Assembly: GCA_016763075.1 (NCBI GenBank)
Contig: JAESUM010000070.1
Location: 1 to 59,705 of the forward strand
Reading direction: 5' to 3'
Origin: Pseudomonadales bacterium
GTDB lineage: Bacteria; Pseudomonadota; Gammaproteobacteria; Pseudomonadales; JAHRWD01
Length of the DNA: 59,705 bases
Below are positions 8,374 through 17,446 of the stretch, piece by piece (position 1 is the stretch's first letter; every line of letters begins with the position of its first letter). The notes beneath the pieces are model-generated. The model saw nothing but the letters and a program-made list of their open reading frames with translations, searched no databases and was not told where the DNA came from. Made by a program: the position numbers and the translations under genes.

Positions 8374-8964
8374 ATGACAACGAAGACTTATCTAACCCCT
8401 AAAGAAGCAGCAGATGTACTTGGCGTTTCTCCAATCACGATTAGGCAATGGGCTCAAAAAGGCGATTTACCTTCCACGACTACTCACGGTGGTCATAGGC
8501 GGTTTAGGAAAGATGACGTAATGAAATTTGCGAGCCGTATCTCTTCACAAATCAGCAACATTAAAGCAACTTTGCGCATTTTGATTGTCGATGATGACCG
8601 AGAGTTCTCGAATTATTTATTCGATATGCTGAGCAGTTTATCCCCGTCCATAGTGCCCAAAAAAGCCGCTGATGGCTTTGCCGCAGGTAAAGAATTATTT
8701 TTATTTGAACCGCACATTGTCTTGCTAGACATACGCATGCCAACCCTCAGCGGCATTCAAATATGCAAGTCCACCAAGCTTGATCCAAGCACGCAGTACA
8801 CGCGTATTATTGCGATGACAGGGTACAGTGAACCGTCTGAAACCGATGCCATTATTGAAGCCGGAGCTGAATGCTGCCTGACCAAACCCATCCATAAGAA
8901 ACAGATACTCGAAGCTATTAATACATCGAAGTATCCTAAAATTTTCACTGACTCCACCGACTAA
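8374..8964 (+). CDS. Excisionase-type HTH plus response-regulator receiver protein
   Basis: An N-terminal MerR/excisionase-like helix-turn-helix (about residues 6-52: LTPKEAADVLGVSPITIRQW, then HGGHRRFRKDDV) is followed by a CheY-like receiver (about 65-190). The receiver has the acidic pocket VDDDRE, the phospho-acceptor Asp in LLDIRMP and the conserved Lys in LTKPI. DNA-binding domain first and receiver second is the reverse of most response regulators. Three in-frame ATGs exist (8362, 8371, 8374); GGGAGG at 8364-8369 best supports 8374, giving 196 residues. No histidine kinase is adjacent, so it is an orphan regulator. It lies between ssrA and smpB, and a 9-bp repeat array precedes it. Target genes are unknown. 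Confidence 0.88.
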   Translation: MTTKTYLTPKEAADVLGVSPITIRQWAQKGDLPSTTTHGGHRRFRKDDVMKFASRISSQISNIKATLRILIVDDDREFSNYLFDMLSSLSPSIVPKKAADGFAAGKELFLFEPHIVLLDIRMPTLSGIQICKSTKLDPSTQYTRIIAMTGYSEPSETDAIIEAGAECCLTKPIHKKQILEAINTSKYPKIFTDSTD

Positions 8965-9012
8965 TCTAAGCGCTGAGGCCAGCTCAACGCTACTCTTTAG
9001 CTACGGTGTATT

Positions 9013-9486
9013 TTAACGATCCCGCGCGATTCTTTGCTTCTCTCGGCTCCAATCACGCTCTTTCTCGGTAGCGCGTTTGTCATATTCCTTTTTGCCCTTG
9101 GCTAGCGCAATTTCACATTTTATGTGATTACCTTTCCAATACAGCGCCAGTGCAACGCACGTGAAGCCCTTTTGGTTCACTGCAGCAAACAACCGCGCCA
9201 GTTCACGTTTATTTAGCAGTAACTTTCGCATGCGAGAAGCATCCGCCACCATATGGCTCGATGCCGAAAGCAGCGGACTGATACGCGCACCCAGTAAAAA
9301 TGCTTCGCCATTTTTAAAAAACACAAAACTGTCAGTCAGCTGTACAGCACCTTCACGCAGGCTTTTTACTTCCCAACCTTCAAGCACAACACCGGCTTCA
9401 AAACGCTGCTCGATTTTATAGTCATGCCGCGCCTTTTTATTTTGCGCAATGGAGTTACTTCCGGGCTTATTTTTCTTTTTGCTCAT
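9013..9486 (-). CDS. smpB: SsrA-binding protein SmpB
   Basis: SmpB binds the tRNA-like domain of tmRNA and mimics the missing codon-anticodon helix in the ribosomal A site during trans-translation. The 157-residue protein shows the family's [11 protein letters not shown] start, GWEVKSLR, a central [13 protein letters not shown] segment and a basic C-terminal tail ([17 protein letters not shown]) that becomes helical in the decoding channel. I chose the ATG at 9486, because the 12 codons before it do not fit the family. The gene is near ssrA and divergent from the Na+ symporter, next to ratA-rnfH-bamE-fur as in many gammaproteobacteria. Confidence 0.97.
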   Translation of the reverse strand: MSKKKNKPGSNSIAQNKKARHDYKIEQRFEAGVVLEGWEVKSLREGAVQLTDSFVFFKNGEAFLLGARISPLLSASSHMVADASRMRKLLLNKRELARLFAAVNQKGFTCVALALYWKGNHIKCEIALAKGKKEYDKRATEKERDWSREKQRIARDR

Positions 9487-9609
9487 CTGCGCATTATAAG
9501 AGAGTGTGACCAACAAACGCACCTCTATCGGCAGGTTAATTTCGAGAAGCTTGAGCCAAGGCGATAAATACCCGAAAATACCCGCTCTCCAGCAATCGGA
9601 CCTTTGTTC

Positions 9610-11007
9610 ATGAGCACAGAAAATACCGCACGCCCTTCATCGTCTATTCACGGCATATGGACAAAACGCTGGACTTTTATACTCGCAGCTTCTGGTTCTG
9701 CCATTGGCCTTGGCAACATTTGGAAGTTCCCATACATCACCGGCGAGAACGGCGGCAGTGCTTTTGTGCTCATTTACCTTGCCTGTATTTTCGCGATTGG
9801 CATTCCAATCATGATTGCTGAAACCATGCTTGGGCGGCGCGGCCGAAAAAGCCCAATAGAAACCATGCGCGATATGATTGCAGCCTCCAATGCATCTGGG
9901 TTTTGGCTCATCATTGGCTTGATGGGCACCCTCGCAGGCATTTTGATTTTATCGTATTACAGTGTCATTGCAGGTTGGGCGCTAGGCTACATTCCCAAGT
10001 TAGCTAGCGGCGAGTTTGCAGGTGTCACTGGCGCTAGCGCCAACGCCATCTTCAGCGGTGAGCAAGGCTTTTTGAGCGATTATAAAACCCTTATTTTTTG
10101 GCACAGCGTGTTTACCATTGTCACGGTATATATTGTTGGCAAGGGCATAAAAACCGGCCTCGAACGGGCGGTTAGGTTTTTAATGCCTGCGTTGGTTTTA
10201 CTGCTGTTAATCTTGCTGGTGTACTCAGCCATTGAGGGTGATTTTGCAAAAGGCGCTCAGTTTTTGTTCGCCTTTGATGCTAGCAAGCTAAATTGGAACA
10301 GCGCGCTGGTGGCCCTTGGGCATGCATTTTTCACCCTTAGTCTTGGCATGGGTTCAATCATGGCTTACGGCGCATATATGCCGCAGCAAGACTCCATAGC
10401 TAAAACCATCACTTTGGTTGCTGTGCTCGATACCGCCATCGCTTTAATTGCTGGTCTGGTTATTTTCCCGCTGGTATTTGCCCACGGTATTGAGCCAGGT
10501 GCCGGGCCCGGGCTTATGTTTATAAGCTTGCCGCTAGCCTTTGGAAACATCAGCGGTGGTGCCATTTTTGGTACGTTATTTTTTATATTGGTATCGATGG
10601 CCGCATGGACATCGGCCATTGCGCTACTCGAGCCAGCCGTATGTTGGTTGATCGAGCGTTTTAAAATGGGTCGCCAAAAAGCAGCCTTACTACTGGGCGG
10701 CATCGCCTGGGTGCTTGGCCTTGGAAGTGTTTTCTCGTTTAACATATGGCAAGAATACAAACTAATGGATACGTTTACGGTATTTGATGGGTTGGATTTC
10801 TTAACCTCAAATATTATGCTGCCATTGGGCGGGCTATTCATTGCGCTATTTGTTGGCTGGGTAATGAAGCCCGAAGTGGTTGACGCAGAGATCGACATGC
10901 AAAATTCTTCGCTTCGAACTGCGTGGTGGTTTGTATTGAGGTATATTGCCCCTGCTGCCGTAGCACTGGTCTTCGTATTGGGCGTGTATAACAAATTTGC
11001 GTCTTAG
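9610..11007 (+). CDS. Sodium-dependent transporter, NSS/SNF family
   Basis: This integral inner-membrane symporter of about 465 residues is predicted to take up an amino acid or related solute with Na+. The signature of TM1 and its unwound segment, [20 protein letters not shown], lies at about residues 28-47, and eleven to twelve hydrophobic segments follow in LeuT-fold order. The likely ATG is at 9610, since the frame only extends upstream to a TTG. No strong Shine-Dalgarno is visible. It separates smpB from ratA, which are usually closer together. Prokaryotic members transport substrates such as tryptophan, leucine or tyrosine; the substrate here cannot be read from sequence. Confidence 0.93.
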   Translation: MSTENTARPSSSIHGIWTKRWTFILAASGSAIGLGNIWKFPYITGENGGSAFVLIYLACIFAIGIPIMIAETMLGRRGRKSPIETMRDMIAASNASGFWLIIGLMGTLAGILILSYYSVIAGWALGYIPKLASGEFAGVTGASANAIFSGEQGFLSDYKTLIFWHSVFTIVTVYIVGKGIKTGLERAVRFLMPALVLLLLILLVYSAIEGDFAKGAQFLFAFDASKLNWNSALVALGHAFFTLSLGMGSIMAYGAYMPQQDSIAKTITLVAVLDTAIALIAGLVIFPLVFAHGIEPGAGPGLMFISLPLAFGNISGGAIFGTLFFILVSMAAWTSAIALLEPAVCWLIERFKMGRQKAALLLGGIAWVLGLGSVFSFNIWQEYKLMDTFTVFDGLDFLTSNIMLPLGGLFIALFVGWVMKPEVVDAEIDMQNSSLRTAWWFVLRYIAPAAVALVFVLGVYNKFAS

Positions 11008-11127
11008 CTTGGTACGGCTGTTATTACGCAGCCACTTATTGCCACTGGCTAACCAATGAATGAGCGGTTACACCCCGGGTTAACCGCTGCGTACTGCCTT
11101 TAAACCGTTTTTGTTGAAACCTATCGA

Positions 11128-11565
11128 ATGCCTAAAATCAGCCGCAATATTCTGCTGCCGTACTCCGCTGAACAAATTTATGACCTTGTTTACGATATCG
11201 AAAGATACCCCGAGTACATGAATGGCTGCAGTTCAGCCAAAGTTATTTCCGAACAACCCACCGAGGTCGTGGCCGAGCTACAGCTCGGCAAAGCTGGCGT
11301 AAACGTCACATTTGTAACACGCAATGAGGTTTGTCGGCCTAAATATATCCGCATGACACTGGTCTCCGGCCCTTTTAAAAACCTCAAAGGCGGATGGGAG
11401 ATCAAGGCATTAGATGTAAGCGCCTGCAAAATAGAGTTTGAGATCAGCTTCGCGCTGGCAAGCCGGCTAGCTGAAATAGCGATGAAGCGAATGCTATCAG
11501 GCACCATTGATGATCTAATCAACTCCCTCAACGCTCAAGCTAGGAAACTCTATGGGAATTCATGA
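11128..11565 (+). CDS. ratA: RatA-like START-domain protein (SRPBCC, Coq10 type)
   Basis: The 145-residue protein is a single START/SRPBCC domain of the Coq10 family. Typical features are an N-terminal ISRNILLPYSAEQIYDLV, DIERYPEYMNGC, and a C-terminal amphipathic helix. In E. coli RatA was reported to inhibit 70S assembly; eukaryotic Coq10 binds ubiquinone, so a lipid or quinone chaperone role is equally possible. The following rnfH-like gene starts 14 bases before its stop codon, implying translational coupling. The ratA-rnfH-bamE-fur neighbourhood is conserved in gammaproteobacteria. Confidence 0.92.
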   Translation: MPKISRNILLPYSAEQIYDLVYDIERYPEYMNGCSSAKVISEQPTEVVAELQLGKAGVNVTFVTRNEVCRPKYIRMTLVSGPFKNLKGGWEIKALDVSACKIEFEISFALASRLAEIAMKRMLSGTIDDLINSLNAQARKLYGNS

Positions 11566-11887
11566 CAATGACGCGAACAACCTGGCTCATATTAATATCG
11601 AAGTGGCCTACGCAACGCCGGACAAACAGCTTATTTTAACCCTCAGCGTGCCCGCCGATTGCAGCGTTTATGATGCTGCTGTGGCATCAGGTATGGATAA
11701 GAAATTCCCCGAAATAGATATCGAGTCCTGCAAAATGGGGATTTTCAGTAAGATGGTGTCAAAACCGAAGCTTCAAACGCTCAACCCCAATGACCGAATA
11801 GAGCTCTACAGACCTTTACTGATCGACCCGAAGGAGACTCGCAAAAAACGCGCCGCGAAGGCAAAAGAAGATAAAGCCAAGGCATAA
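11552..11887 (+). CDS. rnfH: RnfH family ubiquitin-like protein (RatB)
   Basis: This 111-residue protein has a beta-grasp fold of the RnfH/RatB family. Diagnostic segments are INIEVAYATPDKQ, the helix with YDAAVASG and the terminal strand DRIELYRPLLIDPKETRKKRA. The C-terminal basic tail (KRAAKAKEDKAKA) is common in the family. Its function is unproven; it was named for association with the RNF electron-transport operon in other bacteria. It overlaps ratA by 14 bases, so the two are cotranscribed. Confidence 0.92.
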   Translation: MGIHDNDANNLAHINIEVAYATPDKQLILTLSVPADCSVYDAAVASGMDKKFPEIDIESCKMGIFSKMVSKPKLQTLNPNDRIELYRPLLIDPKETRKKRAAKAKEDKAKA

Positions 11888-11996
11888 ATGCATCGTAGCG
11901 ATTTAATGTCGCTGCTGCCTGAAACCGCTGAGTAAAACCTTAAGGTAAACGCGCTGATTAAACACTACGGCCCATCAGCACCCACTGGTTTCATTT

Positions 11997-12347
11997 TTAT
12001 TCGGCAGGAATATCCGCATCAAAATGGTGCAACAACTGATCTTCAAAAAACACGCTTAACCGCTTGCTCTGCACCGGCTCGTTAGGTTTGTCCATGGAAT
12101 AGACGTAGTCCCAACGCTGCGTATGAAAGCTATCAATAATAAGCGGTGTGCCTAAAATAAAACGCACCTGCTTATCGGTCATACCGGGTTTAAGTTGATC
12201 CACCATCTCTTGAGTAATTTGATTACCCTGCTGGATATCAATCCGGTAGACACCAGGAATAGAGCACCCAGCTAACAAACTGATCGCCAACATAAGCGAA
12301 CATAGCCGGTTTATGGCACCACGGGTATTTGGTTTCGAAGACAACAA
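11997..12347 (-). CDS. bamE: Outer-membrane assembly lipoprotein BamE
   Basis: BamE is a small lipoprotein of the BAM complex that inserts beta-barrel proteins into the outer membrane. The 116-residue precursor has a signal peptide ending in a lipobox (LLAGC, Cys about 28). The SmpA/OmlA domain follows, with [18 protein letters not shown] and RWDYVYSM. It converges with rnfH and is divergent from fur across a 280-base region carrying both promoters; this order is conserved in pseudomonads. Confidence 0.95.
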   Translation of the reverse strand: MLSSKPNTRGAINRLCSLMLAISLLAGCSIPGVYRIDIQQGNQITQEMVDQLKPGMTDKQVRFILGTPLIIDSFHTQRWDYVYSMDKPNEPVQSKRLSVFFEDQLLHHFDADIPAE

Positions 12348-12627
12348 AGGATCATTCTCGGTAAAGTGATTTCAATAATATAACGGTACTTCTTAGTATT
12401 TAATATTGCGTACAACGGCCGGTATTTTAGGACAACACACTGAAAGCAACGGTTCGATAACGGCCGTATTCAGAAATCATCTCTCGTGCAACCAACTGCA
12501 CTTATGATAACCTCTGCGCGTAGCTCAAAAAGCATTTAGCTATCTGTTTGGTATCGCAAAAGCGGCCAAACTGCCTACTTTCAAACCCTCGGCCTATGTC
12601 GATGTTCGATACCAGCGAAGGATAATA

Positions 12628-13047
12628 ATGTCAAACCAGAGCATTCGCAACGCCGGTCTGAAGGTAACCTTACCTCGGCTTAAAGTTCTTCAATTGCTTG
12701 AAGAAGATTCAAGCAAACGCCACATGAGCGCAGAAGACCTCTACAAAGCCCTATTAGGGGCCGGCGAAGAGATTGGCCTAGCAACGGTTTACCGCGTACT
12801 CACCCAGTTTGAAAGTGCTGGTTTGGTTATTCGGCACCATTTTGATAGCGGTCATTCGGTTTTCGAACTTAACAATGACGACCATCATGACCACATCGTG
12901 TGCATCAAATGTGGCAAAATCGAAGAGTTTACCGATCCCGTCATTGAGCAACGACAAGAAGAAATTGCTGCGCGCGCAGGCTATGAGCTCACCGACCACA
13001 GCTTCTACCTTTACGGTATTTGTGGAGACTGCGGCGACAAGAAATAG
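12628..13047 (+). CDS. fur: Ferric uptake regulator Fur
   Basis: Fur represses iron-acquisition genes when bound to Fe(II). The 139-residue protein has the winged-helix domain (LKVTLPRLKVLQLLE, then GLATVYRVLTQFESAGLV). The metal sites follow: HHDHIVC and CIKCG (Cys-X2-Cys), then a second CGDCG near the C terminus. A purine-rich GAAGGA stands five bases before the ATG. It is the only gene in this strip with its own orientation, typical of autonomously regulated fur. I could not find a convincing Fur box in the bamE-fur interval, only ATGATAAC near 12503. Confidence 0.97.
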   Translation: MSNQSIRNAGLKVTLPRLKVLQLLEEDSSKRHMSAEDLYKALLGAGEEIGLATVYRVLTQFESAGLVIRHHFDSGHSVFELNNDDHHDHIVCIKCGKIEEFTDPVIEQRQEEIAARAGYELTDHSFYLYGICGDCGDKK

Positions 13048-13074
13048 CTTTCATGCCGCTAGCTTGAACTGACC

Positions 13075-14078
13075 TTATTTCTCAGCGACCAATTTATCGA
13101 TGACGCTCATCACGTCGTCACTCGCTGACTCCATCTCTTAATATAACGACAATATATTACCTTTCGCATGTTCGTTGCAAAGCCAATCACCACGTAGCTC
13201 TTCCATCAATTGATGCGCTGCCGCATGCACTTTATCCTGTGGGTTCTGCAATGATAAATAAGATGGTTTTTCACTAAAGTGGCGCTTGCCTATTCCATCG
13301 AAATACCATTTACCAAGACGGCAAGAGTGACTATCAACCTGCACATCCGCCGCTTCTGGAATATCCAGACCTGAAGAAAACAATTTATATGCTTTTTGTT
13401 TGTAGATCATATGATCAACTTTAATGAGCGATCTAAAACAAGTATTGCCTGCTTTATTCACACTGCTCAGCGCAACATCAGATTGTTTGGAAAATTCAAC
13501 AAAATCCTCCTTCGCGGCACCAACACTGTGCCGCATCTGCTCCGCCATTTTCGCCATATTTTTAGAGCCCTCGTGCATCTTTCGAGTCTCACTTTGAAAC
13601 CCTTCCACCATTGAGCTGATAACATCGGTAGCTTCTTTAGTATCCAACGCCAAGTGTTTAACATGGTTGGAGGTACCGGCTAGGTAATAGCAAGTTACGA
13701 CCAATCGTTGAAACCATTATTGTGATTTGTAGCGCTGCATAACCCCGAATGCTAGAGGCTAAGCACGTATGCGCCGTAGCTGTCATGGCCGGCCTCCTTA
13801 ATTGCTCGCCCTAAGATCGACCTTGAAACATTGGTTGCGTTTGCTGCGCCGACACGCCGCTCTTCTGCGACCATTTATTCGTATATCGGTGTGATTGCTG
13901 TAACCGTTTCAAGTGAGGCTACTCGTCGTATAGAGCAGTAACTAACCACTTTGCCACGGGTATCGGCCCTCGAGACGACATAGGCATCTCCCTGTAATAC
14001 CCACTCTACGGCAGTGGGCTCAGTCTTATTATTCAATCTTACAACTCCAAACAGTACAGCAATACAACTTCGCCTCAT
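13075..14078 (-). pseudogene. Decayed Aer-like chemoreceptor (PAS ... CZB)
   Basis: Pieces of one chemoreceptor lie in order on the minus strand. Near 14030-13945 is the start of an Aer-type PAS domain (GDAYVVSRADTRGKVVSYC), and a TPIYE fragment follows close by. The body is missing. From about 13690 the frame resumes at the distal side of the signalling hairpin and runs into a zinc-binding CZB domain (SLIKVDHMIYKQKAY, then CRLGKWYF and VHAAAHQL). The CZB tail is cut by a TAA at 13138-13140, yet the same frame continues for 20 codons (EMESASDDVMSVIDKLVAEK) to a natural stop at 13075. So it carries at least one large deletion, smaller deletions and a nonsense change. The PAS assignment is less sure than the CZB part. 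Confidence 0.7.
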
Positions 14079-14281
14079 GCCAAAAAGGCTCGGGTTAAAA
14101 AATAGTCGATATTTACAAATCTGCCATAAAAAACAGCCTATTGGTTCCTTTCTAAATCATTGAATAAACAACGGCGCATTCAACGGCTGTAATCTAATAA
14201 AAATGATGCCAAAATGGCGCGGCGATTCCGAATATTCATCCACGGATACCTACCCTTTTAGCTTATTGGAGACAGAACACC

Positions 14282-15415
14282 ATGACCATTGCGTTTAACG
14301 AAGAGCACGTTGCTTTCAGAGAAGCCTTTAGCAAGTTTTTGGACACAGAGGCGGTCCCATACCACGCTCAGTGGGAAAAAGATGGCCAGGTGGCACGTGA
14401 AATATGGAATAAGGCAGGACAAGCCGGTTTCCTTTGCTACACACTGCCGGAACAATACGGTGGTTCAGGCGTTAACTTTCTTTATACCCTGATCGCTGTT
14501 GAAGAACTATCCCGCCGCGGGCTATCTGGCCTGGGCTTTGGTGTGCATTCCGATATTGTTGCCCCCTATATTCTTAAGCACAGCATCAATGAAGAGCAGC
14601 GCATGAAGTACCTGCCGCAACTAGCTAATGGCGATATGGTTGGCGCTATTGCGATGACTGAGCCAGGTGCTGGTTCTGACCTCCAAAGCATCAAAACTAC
14701 TGCCATCCTCGACGGCGACCACTATATCGTGAACGGTTCCAAGACCTTTATCACCAATGGTCAGCATTGCGACCTGTTGATTCTGGTTTGTAAAACCGAC
14801 CCAACCCTCGGTGCAAAAGGTATCAGCCTGTTATTGGTGGAAGCCAACTCCCCTGGTTTTGAAAAGGGCCAAAACCTTGAAAAAATAGGCATGAAGGCGC
14901 AGGACACTTCAGAGCTATTCTTCCAAGATGTGCGTGTGCCTAAAGAGAACTTAATTGGCGAAGAAGGCAAAGGCTTCAGTTACTTGATGCAAGAGCTGGC
15001 TCAGGAGCGCCTCACCATCGGTATGGGAGCTATTTCTGGCGCAGAAGTCGCGCTGAAACGAACCCTTGAATATACCCGTGAGCGCAAAGTGTTCGGCACC
15101 GCTATCGCAGAACTTCAGTACAACCGTTTTAAATTGGCTGAAATGGACACCGAAATCAGCGTCGGCCGCGCATTCTTAGAGCACTGCGTTAACTTGCACC
15201 TTGAGAAGAAGTTAGACCCTGTAACCGCAGCGAAACTCAAGCTTTGGTCTACAGAGCTACAAGGCCGAGTGATCGACCAATGCTTACAAATGCACGGTGG
15301 TTTCGGCTACATGTGGGAATTCCCAATCGCGCGTCAGTACGCCGATGCACGGGTATCGCGCATTTATGGTGGCTCCAACGAAATCATGAAAGAGATCATC
15401 GCTCGAAAAATGTAA
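14282..15415 (+). CDS. Acyl-CoA dehydrogenase
   Basis: This 377-residue FAD enzyme introduces a trans-2 double bond into an acyl-CoA and passes electrons to ETF. Domain order is N-terminal helical, middle beta (GAIAMTEPGAGSDLQ near 120-134, binding FAD) and C-terminal helical, with the FAD signature QMHGGFGY near 337. The usual C-terminal catalytic Glu position is Gly (RIYGGSNEIM). A Glu in the LAQERL segment near 240 suggests the isovaleryl/long-chain arrangement, in which the base comes from helix G. GGAG precedes the ATG by ten bases, and a strong terminator follows. It sits beside a Baeyer-Villiger monooxygenase and SDR, consistent with ketone or branched-chain catabolism. Confidence 0.95.
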   Translation: MTIAFNEEHVAFREAFSKFLDTEAVPYHAQWEKDGQVAREIWNKAGQAGFLCYTLPEQYGGSGVNFLYTLIAVEELSRRGLSGLGFGVHSDIVAPYILKHSINEEQRMKYLPQLANGDMVGAIAMTEPGAGSDLQSIKTTAILDGDHYIVNGSKTFITNGQHCDLLILVCKTDPTLGAKGISLLLVEANSPGFEKGQNLEKIGMKAQDTSELFFQDVRVPKENLIGEEGKGFSYLMQELAQERLTIGMGAISGAEVALKRTLEYTRERKVFGTAIAELQYNRFKLAEMDTEISVGRAFLEHCVNLHLEKKLDPVTAAKLKLWSTELQGRVIDQCLQMHGGFGYMWEFPIARQYADARVSRIYGGSNEIMKEIIARKM

Positions 15416-15450
15416 TTTCGTACTTATAAAAAAGCGATACAAAAACTGAT

Positions 15451-15485
15451 AAAAAAGGAGTGGTCTTTGATCACTCCTTTTTTTT
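15451..15485 (+). terminator. Intrinsic terminator after acyl-CoA dehydrogenase
   Basis: AAAAAAGGAGTG and CACTCCTTTTTT form a twelve-base stem around GTCTTTGAT and end in eight T on the + strand. The A-run on the other side would support bidirectional use. Confidence 0.9.
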
Positions 15486-15762
15486 GCCTGCCAATAATCG
15501 TTTAAAACTCATTCGGCCTGCTGGTTTATGCCCCTACCTACTCTGTTGCACCCACCGATCAAGGATTGAAAAATCACGCTTCATAATGCATGATTCGACC
15601 CATAATAATTTGCACACTACTTATTTTTCCCGCGAAGGAATCTCTTTTTTCAGATCTTCGACGGCGCTACACCCATAACAAAAAACACTGATTAATACAG
15701 CCAATAGCGACAACCAGCACTTATTCGCGCAGGTTTTACTCTCTACGAAAGGAATTATCGCC
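15486..15762. other. Intergenic region before the monooxygenase
   Basis: I recognise no gene here. The region should carry the promoter for the monooxygenase, which has AAAGGAA eight bases before its ATG. Short open frames lack homology and ribosome binding sites. Confidence 0.5.
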
Positions 15763-17382
15763 ATGTCTATCGCCCAAAAACCCATTAATAACTACGATGC
15801 CATTGTCGTCGGCGCAGGCTTTGCAGGCATGTATATGCTGCACAAACTTCGCGGGCTTGGTTTATCAGTGAAGGTGTATGAAACCGGTAGCGGTGTTGGC
15901 GGAACGTGGTTTTGGAACCGTTACCCTGGCGCCCGTTGCGATATCGATAGCCTCGAATATTCCTATCAGTTTTCAGATGAATTGCAGCAAGAGTGGCACT
16001 GGCCGGAGCGCTATTCCGCCCAGCCCGATATTCTTGAATACGCCAACCATGTAGCCGAACGCTTCGACCTGCGTAAAGATATTCAATTCAATACTCAAGT
16101 TGAAAGCTCGGTTTATGATGAAGACAGCAAAAGCTGGAACATCACCACCAGTGATGGCAAAACCCAGTCGGCGCAGTTCTGCATTATGGCTACCGGTTGC
16201 CTTTCATCGACCAACACACCTGATTTCAAAGGCATTGAATCCTTTAAAGGCCAGACTTACCACACCGGCCAATGGCCCCATGAGCCGGTTGATTTCAGCG
16301 GCAAACGAGTTGGCATTATCGGCACCGGTTCTTCTGCTATTCAGGCAATCCCTGAAATTGCCAAACAAGCTGAACACCTGTACGTATTTCAGCGCACACC
16401 CAATTACACCGTGCCGTCCAACAATGGCCCAATGGACAAAGAAACTGAACAAACCATCAAAGCCGACTACCCAGCATTTCGCGAGCGTAACAGCAAAATG
16501 CCTGCAGGCCTTGGTGCTGACTCCGGCCGAAAAACCAACATGGGCGTATCGGCCCTAGATGTTAGCCACGAAGAACGTGAAGCCGAATACGAGTCACGCT
16601 GGGATACCGCAGGGCTGAGTATCGGCGGTTCTTTTGGCGACTTAATGCTTAATCAAGAATCTAACGACACCATCGCTGAATTTGCTCGCGGAAAAATCCG
16701 TGGCATCGTAAATGACCCCGCCACCGCTGAAGCGCTATGCCCAGAACAAACCTTTGCCTGCAAACGGCTTTGTGTGGATACCGGTTACTACCAAACCTTC
16801 AACCGGCCAAACGTGACCTTGGTAGATATCAGCCAAGGCGCTATCGATGAGATCACCCCCGCTGGGCTACAAGCCAACGGCGATGCTTTCGAGCTAGATT
16901 GCATCATTTTTGCAACCGGCTTTGACGCCATGACAGGTTCATTGCTTAAAGCAGGTATTCGCGGCGAAGGTGGCCAAACCCTAACGGATAAATGGTCTGC
17001 TGGGCCACGTACTTATCTTGGCCTTGGCACATCGGGCTTCCCCAATCTGTTTACCATCACAGGTCCCGGTAGCCCATCGGTACTGACCAATATGATCCCC
17101 TCCATTGAGCAGCATGTGAACTGGATCGCCGATTGTATCCAGTATCTGAAAGAATCAAATCTACAAACCATCAATGCGACCGACGAGGCGGAAGACGCCT
17201 GGGTAGAACATGTCAACGTACTGGCAAGCCACACCCTCTACCCGTCTTGTAACTCCTGGTACCTGGGTGCCAACGTACCGGGTAAACCTCGGGTATTTAT
17301 GCCCCATATTGGCTTTCCATCCTACGTTGAAAAATGCAACGAAGTCGCTGCAAACGGTTATCAAGGTTTTGCACTGGCATAG
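15763..17382 (+). CDS. Baeyer-Villiger monooxygenase (cyclohexanone monooxygenase type)
   Basis: This 539-residue flavoenzyme should insert oxygen next to a carbonyl with NADPH and O2, turning ketones into esters or lactones. The first Rossmann motif (GAGFAGMYMLHKL, about 17-29) binds FAD and the second (GTGSSAIQ, about 187-194) binds NADPH. Between them stands the type I BVMO fingerprint FKGQTYHTGQWP at about 162-173, and ATGFD precedes the C-terminal part. Length and motif order fit cyclohexanone/steroid-type BVMOs. An SDR follows 64 bases later on the same strand and could make or remove the ketone. The alpha/beta hydrolase at 21.7 kb could open the product. The substrate is unknown. Confidence 0.95.
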   Translation: MSIAQKPINNYDAIVVGAGFAGMYMLHKLRGLGLSVKVYETGSGVGGTWFWNRYPGARCDIDSLEYSYQFSDELQQEWHWPERYSAQPDILEYANHVAERFDLRKDIQFNTQVESSVYDEDSKSWNITTSDGKTQSAQFCIMATGCLSSTNTPDFKGIESFKGQTYHTGQWPHEPVDFSGKRVGIIGTGSSAIQAIPEIAKQAEHLYVFQRTPNYTVPSNNGPMDKETEQTIKADYPAFRERNSKMPAGLGADSGRKTNMGVSALDVSHEEREAEYESRWDTAGLSIGGSFGDLMLNQESNDTIAEFARGKIRGIVNDPATAEALCPEQTFACKRLCVDTGYYQTFNRPNVTLVDISQGAIDEITPAGLQANGDAFELDCIIFATGFDAMTGSLLKAGIRGEGGQTLTDKWSAGPRTYLGLGTSGFPNLFTITGPGSPSVLTNMIPSIEQHVNWIADCIQYLKESNLQTINATDEAEDAWVEHVNVLASHTLYPSCNSWYLGANVPGKPRVFMPHIGFPSYVEKCNEVAANGYQGFALA

Positions 17383-17446
17383 CCGGCAACACCCAATACA
17401 ACACAACTGACTGAACCACACTTGATAAAAACAAGAGGAACACAGC

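Noticed and set aside
10365-10994. Long minus-strand open frame (209 codons) opposite the Na+ symporter
   Set aside because: It is a mirror of the hydrophobic transporter coding sequence, Ser/Thr/Pro-rich with no recognisable domain.
11064-11090. AGCGGTT/AACCGCT hairpin between the symporter and ratA
   Set aside because: It lacks a T-tail and any clear link to either gene, so terminator or attenuator status is not supported.
12498-12512. Possible Fur box (ATGATAAC) upstream of fur
   Set aside because: Only a half-site is visible and no second inverted hexamer matches, so autoregulation is not supported.
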